From: Hanleya hanleyi
Lineage: Eukaryota; Mollusca; Polyplacophora; Lepidopleurida; Hanleyidae
DNA: 64,000 bases
Direction of reading: 5' to 3'
Assembly (NCBI GenBank): GCA_036873755.1
Contig: JAVTVY010019632.1
Span: forward strand, 1-64,000
The position numbers and the translations under genes are program-made. This document shows positions 45,301 to 57,300 of the stretch, piece after piece (within the stretch, counting starts at the first letter, position 1; each line of letters opens with the position of its first letter). Below the pieces are notes generated by a model. The model was not told the origin of the DNA. It made no database searches and worked only from the letters and a program-made list of their open reading frames with translations.

Positions 45301-48300
45301 TCCTTCGGTTCTTCAATTTGCGGCGGCGAATCGACATCCATGGGTTCTTCTATTCTCAGATGCATTCCCATAGAAACTAAAATATCCGGTCTCGAGAGTG
45401 GCGAGCGTGATCCGTGCATGACATTTCGGTGACGTCTCAATTGACTGGGATGCTTAAAGTCTATATCACAATCCGCACATGTATGCATGGGTACTTCGTG
45501 GCGTGCACGTGTGTGACAACGCAAACTGTCCAGGCGATGAAAGCACTTCGAGCAAGTTGTGCAAGAGAACATATCGGCTGTGGATCTGGAAATGATGAAC
45601 GCCGTAAAAATTCCGGCTCTTATAGGCCAACATAGGAGTACCCGATGTTCTACAGTCAGGGATGTACAAGAACCCACCTAGCGTTGCCGCCGTCAACGAT
45701 CAGCGTATAGACATATAGAGTATGTATGGCATGTTATGGTATTCATCAGTGCATGCCTGAAGCATTCAGCCTACGGTGTAGTCGGCCAGCTTGATAACGA
45801 AAAACGTGGCATTGGTCATCCTCTCTACGACCCACTGGGTGTTGGGGCGTTGTTGTCGGGTCCATTCCAAGGGGTCCACGGTGTCCAGTTTCTTCAGCAT
45901 CGTCTCTAGCGACGTCTTATCCGTGATGGTAAACGGTTGGTCAAATACCCGGATGCTACTGCTCGGGTAGAAGTATCGGACTTGGTCTGCCTTCTTATGC
46001 TGTAGCACATAACCAAACGCCAGATTCAACTTGAAGGTCGTACTTCGATCGTTGAAGATGGCTTCCACGTAGCTACGTAGATGGGCGAGGTCGGACAGTC
46101 GAAAATTGTAGATATCTTGAATAGGGCGATGACGGTGGAAGCAGTGCCGGATCATGGGCCAATGGCGCCGATAGATGTCACTCACTGGATGATCGTCGTG
46201 TAATAGATCGCTAGGAACATTTATGGGTTCGTCCGCGAAGTGTACTTTGCCCTCTACGTCGTACAAAATCTGGCTCAAGGTCTTGTCGTCGGAATTTGAC
46301 TGTTGAATTAGGGCGACATCATCATCATCATCATCGGCCTTCATGCGATGGGTGGGAGCTCCCTCTGTCTCGATACTGGTGCCTACGGGCTTCTCTACCA
46401 GCAAACATGGCTGCGGAAGAGGGTGTCGTGTGCGTTGGTGTCGCAGCAACTGACTGGTCAGTTTGAAAAGCCGACCACATTTTTCGCATGGACGCTTGGG
46501 TGGCCCATGAATTGAACGTTTATGGCGCTGTAAATGATCCAGGTTTTTATATTTTCGGGAAAAATCCTGATTCTACATGCACCCACCCATGCACTCAGGC
46601 CCCGATAAACCCGGGGACCGATATTAGCCCTTTTGGATAGGGCTGATAGGAGTTTTCCGCTATTGTAGGGGTAAAGTCCGTTTTTCGCTTTTTATATTTT
46701 CGGGACAAATCCTAATTTTACATACACCCACTCTCTCAGCAGGCCTCGATAAGCCAGGGGCCGATATTTGCCCTTTGGGATAGGGTTAATAGGAGTTTTC
46801 CTCTATTGTAGGGATAAAGTCCGTGTTCCGCTTTTTATAGTTTCGGGACAAATCCTAAATTTACATACACCCACTCCCCCACCCTCTCAGCAGGCCCCGA
46901 TAAGCCAGGGACCGATATTTGCCCTTTGGGATAGGGTTGATAGGAGATTTCCTCTATTGTAGGGGTAAATTCCGTGTTCCGCTTTTTTATATTTTCGGGA
47001 CAAATCCTAATGTTACATACACCCACTCCAGGCAGAACCCGATAAGCCAGGGACCGATATTACCCCTTTGGGATAGAGTTGATAGGGGTTTTCCCCTATT
47101 TTAGAGGTAAAGTCCGTGTTCCGCTTTTTATATTTTCGAGACAAATCCTCATTTTACATACACCCACCCATGACTTGCAAAATCCTTCCGTAGGGACCCC
47201 AAGTCCCCGACTCAAATGAATGGACGGCATACAAGTCCGTACATGCACTCCTAATCGCGTTCGGCACGTGAACGTGTACATTCCACAGTAACCATTGGCT
47301 GGTTACATTCCGCTCTCTAAGTGAGTTATGGGCAAGAATAAGAGGTATGAGAGCAGATTATAACCAGATCGACCGGCATCGAAACCTAGGGCCGGGGAGG
47401 GTGGGGAAATCACACAGGGCCCCCACGAAATGACGCGCGGTGCATTATAAGTGTTATTACACATCCTTCGCCTCACTTTCCATGCATTTCGGACTCAAAA
47501 TCAAAAAGAGGCCGAGAGCTGCATTCTCCACCACAGGTCACTGGGGAATGTGTACATTCCACAGTAACCATTGGCTGGTTACATTCCGCTCTCTGAGTGA
47601 GTTATGGGCAAGAATAAGAGGTCTTCGCCCTTATTTTTCTTCGATCGCTGCGTAAATACCAAGCACTCTTCTCACAACTCATACAAATGATTCTAGAAGT
47701 GATATTTTACCAACCAAAATCCTAGGAGCAAATCTCAGAACACTACAAAACGACGAAGGAACCATAGCAAACATTTTGGTTTGCAAAATTTCACTTCTTT
47801 GAATCCCTATCCAACTTAATAATCACAACCCAATAATAAAACCTAAAACTCCATTCAAATTGAACATTTGCCTTTAATGAAACTTAGTAATCTCAAACAA
47901 AGGGCCATCACTCTGTAACATTGGCACAATCGGATAGACATTAAACAGTGGCAGTTGTAATTATGCACAGATAAACCAACCAAATGATGTGAATTACAAT
48001 TCAAGTTACAGTTAATGTGGCAGTACAACGGTAAATAGCACATTATACTCAGTATAATGAGTCAAATACAACCTGAATGTCTATACATTTAAAATGCTAA
48101 CTCTAAGTTATCAAAATCTGCTTTTTCACAATATATGGCCTCAATTTCGGATGCCCTTGTAACAGATTTTGCGAGCTTATCCGCTACATACCCCGAATCT
48201 GCCAGAAGGGGCAGTCTACCATAATATTCAGCACTACGTTCGCTAAACCAGCTCACATGTCTCATAATCTCACTTGTGTCCTTTACCGATCCCGTTAAAC

Positions 48301-51300
48301 CGAGGGTGATAGAGCAACCTGCCCGTAGGCTATGTGGAGTCTCCCCTTCATATAACCCAAGGGTGACCAGATATTTCTGGAGGCGTTCATAGATTATGGA
48401 ATAAGTAACTGCCGTACCCAAGACCCTTCCCGATTCAGATATCGGCCTAAACAAATACCCCTCAGAAAGATCCACGCCCCACGATTTGGCAACATCCACA
48501 TAGTACTGTAAACCCTGTATCGGGCATACGACACTGTTGGGGCACCGTTTTACAATGAACTTATTACTCTTTCCATTCCCTCCCCTCAATGTTTTCCCAA
48601 AAGTATGGTTTAACATTAAGCCTGACCCATCCGGGAGGCGTTTTATTTCCTGAGCCAGAACCATAGATACGTCACTGGCCCTATCCCCCGCAAAAAATTG
48701 GAGCTTCAACAAAGCTTGGTCACGTGCGAGTACAAATCTCTCCTTCAGGGATAAATCTGGCGGGCTAACTGATTGCTTAAATATATTGACACTGACCTAA
48801 GTTTCCCTACGAACATCGGTTTTGCCTGTTTTGGTAGAACGTGAGCTCTTGCTTGCTCTTCTCTAACCAGCTTTAGATACTGTCTAACAATAGGCGAAAC
48901 AGCTGGGTTTCCGCTACATGTTCCTACATTCCATGATTTTTCCCTTCCATGATTCTCAAATATAACAGTAAGTTGCTGTATGATACCTTCTACTGTTGTA
49001 GCAGCCAGTCTAAGAGGACACTGGCATAGGTCTTTAACCTTTTTACCCACATGTATACATGCTATGTCATGCACTGGAGTCTTGCCTCCACGATCTTTGA
49101 AAACTAGAAAGCGTCTAACATCTTCCGGTTCACAGGTCACACTTGAAGGTCTGTGAGGCAACTGGTTAAGAAATTCAGAAAATGTACTTGCCAAGCTCAC
49201 ACGTTTCTTAGCTGAAGGCAATTCTGCTGCCTTCCGGTCCAATTCCTGCAGCCGTCTATCAATACCCTCAAGTTGAAGTAAAGGATTTCCCTGTCAATTT
49301 GCAACGTAGAACAAACTCAAATAAATTGAGAAGGACTACTTAAAACATACTTTGTACCCCACCAAGTCCCATTTTAAACCGAAACTATCAGCCCTAAAGC
49401 CCTTCTTGGTTGGCACCTTAATCACTCCAAGTTGACCTGCCTTACCGAGTACCATTGAACAGAAGCTGTGAGTTTGAAGCAGGGGCCACCATATGGGTAA
49501 GGGTTTAATTGTTGGGGCGACCAGTGTGCATTCACGCACTTTCTGTTGCTTTAAAAAGCAAAGCACGGGGAAAAGCATGGAATACGGGGGGAAAACGTAG
49601 AAGTTATTCTCACTTTTCAGGCACTGTGCAAACATATTCACACCATTTGAATTTGGAGAGGGCCAAGGAGTGTAATGTGGCAGAGGGACACCAGATCTGC
49701 ACATAGCATTTGAGTCTAGAGACATCAAATCGATATCATGGGGGCCATATGCAGCATCTAAAGCTTCCCATATATGCTGTGATAGCATGGAATCGGCCAA
49801 TGAGATAGATCTAGATGGGGCGTCGGCTTCGTTTTGACCTGATGGCACATAGGATAAGCGGAGGTCACTGTTGTGCTTGATAGTCAACTGGAAAATTTGT
49901 TTCATGGTGTCATTCAGCGATTGGTCCCTACCTCCCTGGTTGTTCCAGACAGCGAGTACAGCCATTTTATCTGTCAGGACATCTACACGGACATCTTGTA
50001 TATTGGAGCCCAATGAGAGAAGCGACTTTAGCAGGGCGTCAGCCTCTTTAACATGTATCGGCCGAGTATCACACTCCTCCCAGAAATCCCCAAAGGACAC
50101 CCCAGTACATTCTCCCGACAGAAGCACTGCCCCATATTTGAAAGAGGAGGCATCAGTGGCCAGCAACAACTGCTTATGATATTCCTTTCGCCAGGGTGCG
50201 CAACCCCCTCATCCATCTAGAAACCGCCAGTACTCTAATTCTCTTCCTAGAGCACCGATTACTGAGATTTTTCTACTATTTTTCATGCCACATGAAATGG
50301 CAGCATTGACCTCACGACAATATAGCCTTGCTGCTGGAATGGCTAAGTTCATTGACACACATTTCCCCGAAAATCTCTGAAGCGTTTTAACATCCACCTC
50401 TGTACATGACAAGATGAGTTCTCTTAACGTAGCAAAACTAGCCTTTTTCTCAGGAGGGAGGATTTAAGCCTGCTTTTGAGAATCAACGATGAAACCTAAG
50501 AACTTTTGACTGGTTGACAGCTTTAAATTGCTTTTATGGAGAGAGAGTGTATACCCTAGGCGGGTTAACACCTCCACGACTGCATACACATGACGGTTCG
50601 CAAGTTGAGTGTCTCTGGATTGCCTAGAGGTGTGACTGTCCGCAGTGTTAACTTCGACCAGTCGATCATCAATATATTGTGACGTGAGGATACCCAACGA
50701 TCGAAGATATGACGTAACTGTCATACCGATTGACTGATAAATATAAGGGGAGGCCTTCCACCCAAAAGGTAAGGTGGTATACGACATAATCCAACCACCA
50801 AATTGAATCCCGAAGAATGTTTGGGACTCTTCTGTCAAGTTTATGTGGTCATACCCGGACTTTTCATCAGAAGTTGCTAACTGGGCACCTTTGTCTACCA
50901 TTCTATGGACATGTTTCAGTGTTTCAAGTTGAAATGGGAGATCCTTAGTCCAGAGGTTAATGAACCGATCATCATGACACAACCTCGGTTTACTGGGTTC
51001 AACTATCAGGGGTATAATTATGTGCGGTAAAGAGCATTCCCCCACTTTTCCCCAAACACGTATAGACCCATTCTTAATCCGTCGTGTAAGTTCTGCAGCT
51101 ACAAAATCTACGTTCTCTCTACAGGATTGAGAGTTTGGAAAGTATTGTTTTGGAGGCGATATACTGTTGTAGGGCTTGCCTTTAAAATTACCGTTAAATG
51201 GTTTAAATAACTTCGTTACATCCACACCATCCAGGACCCATGACCGAACTTCTTGGTTCAACTCTTCATTACCCGGAATGGACAAAATTTTAAGCCAGTT

Positions 51301-54300
51301 TTCTTTACTGTTGTGTACCTGGCCAGCAATGAAACAATTTGGGTCTCGTAGAGGAAGAGAATTCAAATCGAAAAATACATCATCGTCACTGAGAACCTCT
51401 TCTGCTGTGTGATGAGGAACTGAGGGCTGGGGACTGTCCCCCTCCAGGGTAGTCCAAACTGTGTGCCTCTGTTTACCTATTTCTGTTGCTATGGGGTCAA
51501 ATGCAGACTCAATTTCCCATAACGGGACCCTGATAAAACTGCTTGACATGCTCGAGTGACAATTATCTTCAGTTCCCTGTTGATAGAACATAAAAATATC
51601 ATTGTCCACTTTATGAGGCACACACCAAAGGACTAGCCATGGAGGAAGACAAATCCCCAGCTCCCAGCTCACGTGGTAAACCACTAGGGTATCAGTGACC
51701 CCGAACTAGGCGCTAGGAATCTGTCACAATTTTTTTTTTTTGAACGAAAATACTACCAACTGTATCCATTACTGACAATAAAATCAATTATTCCTCTGAT
51801 TTTTCTTTGCTTGTTCCATTCTTTTACAATCTTTGATATAATGGTCTGTGGATTCACAGAAAAGACAAGCACCTCTCATGCGAGGTTGCCTAGGACCCCG
51901 AGGGTACATGTATCTACCATGTTGCTGGCCACCATATGACGGTTGACCCTGATAATAGGCAGGTGGTGGATACTGTGTGGTGGGATACATATACGAAGGG
52001 TACAAATTTGCCAACGGAGAGGGAGTTTGTTTTTTCTCATCTTCAGCTTTTTTGGAAGCCCGCTCATCAATTTGTTTCTCTTTCAGACATTTGTTTAATG
52101 CCTTTATGATGGTTTCTGATGCCTTACGCCCAATGACAGAAAGACACAGGCTAGAAATATTAATCCGCCCCTGTTGTCGCACCACCTGTCTAGCAAGTTC
52201 TTCATAAGTATCAGCATCCTCATGCATAGCCTTTCTAGAGGCTTTTGCCAGCTCATCCACTGAAAGCATGATAAGTTGCTCACTGGGGTTAGCCTGAAGG
52301 CATAAGGCCCTCACCTTATCCCTCAAACTGTGGATCTCTCGTTCTGTCACCCCAGTAACCAGTGAATCCTCCAGACACTTGATACGCCCCATCAGGTCAC
52401 TTGTGGTGCTTGCCGTGGATTCCAATCGAGGCCTCTTGGTGATGTGACCATCACCCATCACATTGCCTTGGGCACTCGTACCCTATAAAATATTTTATAA
52501 TTTCACGTTTTACTAACTTTTGACTGTTAGCAATCAGTAAAACGTTATATCCTACACACAAGTACATCAGTGTATATATATGGCAACAGTGAAGGGGGGA
52601 GGGGGGTGGTATTGAGTGGAAGGGGACCGGAGGGGGGGGGCGGGGGTAAATAGTAGTAACAATGAAAAGTGTGATCAACACACCACTGTAAATCAATCGG
52701 CATCCCTATATATATCAGATTTGATTGTCAATAATATAAACAAACCGAACTGACTAATTGGAATACCCAATTCACCATATTTCCAAGGTAACTTTTCCAT
52801 ACCATAAAACTTACCGGAGTGTCATTAGCCACTTGCTGTTGCAGGTCTTGCCCCGCCGGCTGACCCATTTCGTTTGCGAGAATTATGGTATGGTGGAGTA
52901 AAAGTCGGGCGTTCTGTATATTTGCCTCTCTCCCCACCATAGTCAGGAACTCCCCCATGCATTCATCCATTAAATTTCGGAAAGCCAACTTTAGATCGTC
53001 CATCGCCATTTCTTCAATGAGCCTTGTTGCCTGTATACGGGCCAGTGCTTCCGTTTGTTCCCCGGAGGCTTTCAGCCTTCGTATCAGCGGAAGGACAGCA
53101 TTGACACCCTTCAGTGTGTGGCGCTTCCTCAGCACTGTCGGTTGCACCATTATGTCTGTAAAATATAACGGAAGAATGAACCCATCATAATACACATACC
53201 AAGAAAACAACCAATACATGAAAATTATCTCCTTTGCTGGAGAGCGACTCCATGTGACCCGCTCTACAAGGTCATCCCACCACGTGGAACATTACATAGA
53301 AACAGGGGTGCTCCTAATCGATCAATTGTTTTAGGCCCCCAATCCCCTTGTCAGCCAAGGAGAAATTTACTCATCCATCATTAAATAAACGCCGCTACAA
53401 TTCGTTATAAAACACAAACCAGCGGCATCGTACTCAATATATTCTCATCCGAATGCCAAAAACTGACACCGTAGGACACCGCGTCCCAAACTTTATCGGT
53501 CAACGCCCACGCGTACCGATCCATCCTGGCATCCAGCCATTGCAACGTCGCCTACACCGTGTAGCGAATAAAACTTCCAATTTTCAGTCACCGTAACTCC
53601 ATATCCTAAGCCACCATGGCTTCCATAGGACCACCAAGTCCTTAATTATCATAAGTAGCTACACCATGTAGCCTTTGAAAATAGAAAATGTTATATTTAC
53701 TAGATATCTGTGAACTGCCAAGCAGCACCGACTGCAGCATCGGAGCTCGAAATGAAAAAGAGGCCGAGAGCCGCATTCTCCACCACAGGTCACTGGGGAA
53801 TTCACTCACGCAGACGCCAGACCAGGTGTTCACGATGCCGCAACATTGTAGCGAACGTGCAACAATGTTGCAATTCGGAGAGCCAGGTGTTCGGCACGTG
53901 ACAAGCAGACGACAGCGAAATTCTGGCGGGAAAACCCCCCACAGACAGTACATGGCCTATCATGTTCCCTCTCACCGAAAAGACACGAACGTACCCTTTC
54001 GCACCGAAAAAACACGAAGGTGAACGACATTGTATGGGAAAACCCCACAGACAGGTCAGTACATGTCCTATCATGTTCACATGCCCCATTCACCCAGACC
54101 GGAAGTGACGTCATACCGCACGTGATGGGAAAACCCCTAACATGTCTAAACATGATCCAAGGTCAAAGACAAGTTGAAAGGATACAGGTCAAGTGCACTC
54201 AATGACCTTTGACCTCTGTCACGTGACTGCCTCAAATTTAAGTGCAAAGAGGTCAAGTTGAGGGTTAATGCGGGCTATATACTACTGACGGCTCTCCGTA

Positions 54301-57300
54301 AACGCAAAACGTTGACGAGTTCCAAATTACAGAAAACTAACAGGCTGTAATGGCTTGGGTTTTTAAACAGAAACAAGTCCACAAAATTCATGATACTGTT
54401 TAATGTCATTTTTGTGTTATTTCGTGTGTTTAGACACCCGTGGGAACACTGTGTCCGGGAAGAAAGAAGCCAGCCGGAAACAGCTTGCCTGTTCCGTCGA
54501 AGTACTTCCAGTTTGACGCGGAACTCATAACCCCAGAGGCAAAACTGATCTCAAAAGACTCGGTAGGCATGGGTAAACTGTCTGTTACGAGATTAAAATA
54601 ATGGTTTGGATTGATCTCTTATTGAAATGATTTGAAATTGGTATACAGACAAACCATGAGATTTCGTACAGTTCCTTTGTCGAATAGGCTGAAATGAAAA
54701 TCATTACAAATTCCTATAAGGGACAGACCTCCGATTTCATTTGATTATAACTGTTTCATCAGTCAAAGGGCTAATTCTAACCTGTTTTAGCGCTTTTAAC
54801 ATCTACCCCATTCTAAACAAATGAAATGAAAGCGTTATTGTTATCTATCGAAGAATGGAACTGCTCTTGTCGATATAAATAAATAAATATATGTGAGTTA
54901 ATTGTTGTAAACGGTCGAATAATGTATTTTACTGGGATGAGGTTGCGCAACCCGTGGTGACGGAAAAATCGGCTCTTTTCGGGGGAGACAACTCTCTTAC
55001 CCAGTCAGAAAACATGTCAGAAATTATCCGTCGTGGGACTGAAGCGCTAGATGAGGCAAGGATTAATCTTAAGTGTATAATTATCTTCTTTTTCTTTCAG
55101 GAATGGTATGACTCGACCACCAAACTATTCCGAATAGATTTCAAATCTCTTGGGACAGAAAACCGTCAAATATCCGAAGTTAGCGACTTTAATACAGGTA
55201 TATATATCAGCCAAATAAATATGTGTTACTGAAATTGTTGTTTGCGAGTCCTTTCCATACAAAGGACCTCTTTAGATGGGTAATTGGCCCTAGTTCAGGT
55301 GCAAGACAGAAGAACCAAAATCAAATACTTCCACTACAAGAAATTGTTCAATTGGCATGAAGTACAATATTATATTGTATACTTAGAAAAATCTGAAGAC
55401 ACTGAGTCTTATGATTCTCGAGTAACAGGGTCGTGAAGTAGTGCATTCGTGCAAAAGGTGAAAACAATTCATATTGTTCTCTCTGTAAACCTATGAAGAT
55501 AAAAGATAACCAGAACCAGATTTGGTCTACGACTAAGTATTTGAACAGCGAGTATGCTTGCTATATTAAGCTGGTTCTGTTTATCGTTTATCTTCACATG
55601 TTTATAGAAATAAATATGAGGTGTTTTGGCCTCAAAATTGGCGATTTTGCACGAATGCACTACTACACGGCCCTGTTATTCGAGAATGATGAGTCTCAGT
55701 GCCTTGAAACTTTTCTGGGTATATAATATTGTACTTCATGCCAACTGAACAATTTCTTGTATATGTAATATTTCATTTTTGGCACGTCTACCGCACCTGT
55801 TCTAGGGCCATTTACCAATCTAAACATACGAGATCCTTTCGCGGTCCTAAGCTACACCCTGCACCGGACAGTAGTTCAGCCACTGAATTATCACCGTTCA
55901 GTACCGTTCAGTTCTGCACCACTCAGATACCATGTTGGTAACATCTAGTTAATCTCTTGGTACTGCACGGTAATTTTGAACTTGGTACCATGCAGTCCTG
56001 ACTGAATAACACCGTACAGTTACCAATCAGTTACCGGTACCATGTGTCAAGAAATGACCGGTTCTTTTCAGTCACCGGTGGTAAACGATTGGTAGCCACC
56101 ACGATCCCATCTTTGCAGTAAAGTGCAGCTCTGAAGGCTACTGGCCAGTCACTGATTGGTAACCAATAGGTTATACCATAAATGAAATGTGTGGTAACAA
56201 AATGGTGACCGTTTTAGTATTGCTCGTTCACTGATTGGTGACCAGCTTGACAATTGAACAGTACCAAAAGGCAACTTTCTCTACCAGTACGGTGCAGCCA
56301 CCAAGAGGTATTGGTAGGTAAGCAGAAATGGGTCGGTAACCTCACAGTACCCGTGTCGTAACCAATCAATGTACCGGTATGTTACAGCATTCTTGTCAAT
56401 AGTTACCAAGTGTGAGAAATTGGGTTGATAACATTGCGGTAACCGCCTGGTAACTGGTTGGTAACTGCTTGGTAGCCAATCAGATAATTCTTAAAATCCA
56501 ATGAGTGACCATCAAGTACTGGTACCCAGCTGGTTATTGGTTGGTACTGATCTGTTGAAAATTTAACGGTACTGCAAGGAAACCTTTCCTATCAGTATCA
56601 ATCAGTACGCCATCAACCAGTAACTAACTAGTTACTGAATCGTAATGGTTGGTAGCGGCTTCCCTGTGAAATAGGTACGGGGGTGTTAGGAAATGGGATT
56701 TATTTTTTGACGGAAAATAATAGATATATATAATCTTGGAATATAACATACTGACAAATTATTCGCAACTCCTCGGTGATCTCCGGTGGCGGATATTTCT
56801 CAAAGTACATGGAATCCATATTGGGAAAATGGCGAAGTCATGTGACCTCTGTATGCATCATGTGACTAGTCAAGGGTCACTGGGAGATCCGAAAACAAAA
56901 CATAACGTCACCAGACAATATGTTTAAACATGGGTCACGTTCACTGCTAAACCTGATAATTTGTGATCTTATATATTCATGGATCATAGCATACATGATT
57001 GTCATTACACTCGACAAAACTTTGGAATCAGTCTAATAATTTGTCGATCGCCGGTTCATGCGTTAGTGTTTTGGTTTGGACTCTTCAGGGGTAAATCGGA
57101 CCTCTTCGCCGAATGCATAGAAAATGAACCACAACCATTATGACCAGGACTGTTTTATAATAGCCGTTCGTCCGTGCGACTTTATACTATTAACGTGAAT
57201 GCGTCCGTGCCAGTGTGAAGGCAAAGAATGTCCGTTGGCTAAGAGTGTCCGGGTCCTATCTCCCAATCCAGCTAGGACAAATTTCTCTACATTGAGGACA

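Larger units (their letters stand above)
47274..53801 (-). mobile_element. Ngaro-like tyrosine-recombinase retrotransposon, 6.5 kb
   Basis: Order on the minus strand: A1 (53801-53741), Gag-like, RT-RNase H, tyrosine recombinase, B1 (47624-47550), A2 (47549-47490), B2 (47348-47274). This is the split direct repeat layout of the Ngaro/PAT branch of DIRS elements. The ends are exact: the left flank GCACGTGAAC and right flank TCACTCACGCAGACG join seamlessly in the empty copy at about 41500-41530, with no target duplication, as expected for recombinase-mediated insertion. The internal A2/B1 junction equals the fusion of the two outer ends. Two nonsense codons and a frameshift make this copy defective. 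Confidence 0.93.
41029..54286 (-). mobile_element. Polinton-like composite transposon with zinc-finger core
   Basis: Both ends read AGTAGTATATAGCCCGCATT inward, and the first 100 or so bases of the two ends differ at a single position (G at 41110 side against C). The element is flanked by GACGGC at 41023-41028 and 54287-54292, a 6-bp target duplication. The inverted repeats are about 1.06 kb (left) and 1.2 kb (right, without the nested retroelement). The core carries minus-strand C2H2 zinc-finger and conserved-domain ORFs with TATA boxes. A 6-bp duplication plus long AG-start inverted repeats is characteristic of Polinton/Maverick elements. None of their replication or capsid genes is visible, so this is a derived, non-autonomous or novel relative. 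Length without the nested element is about 6.7 kb. Confidence 0.82.

Noticed and set aside
47274..53801. LTR retrotransposon or retrovirus
   Set aside because: Tyrosine recombinase instead of DDE integrase, no LTRs or target duplication, and no envelope or protease frame.
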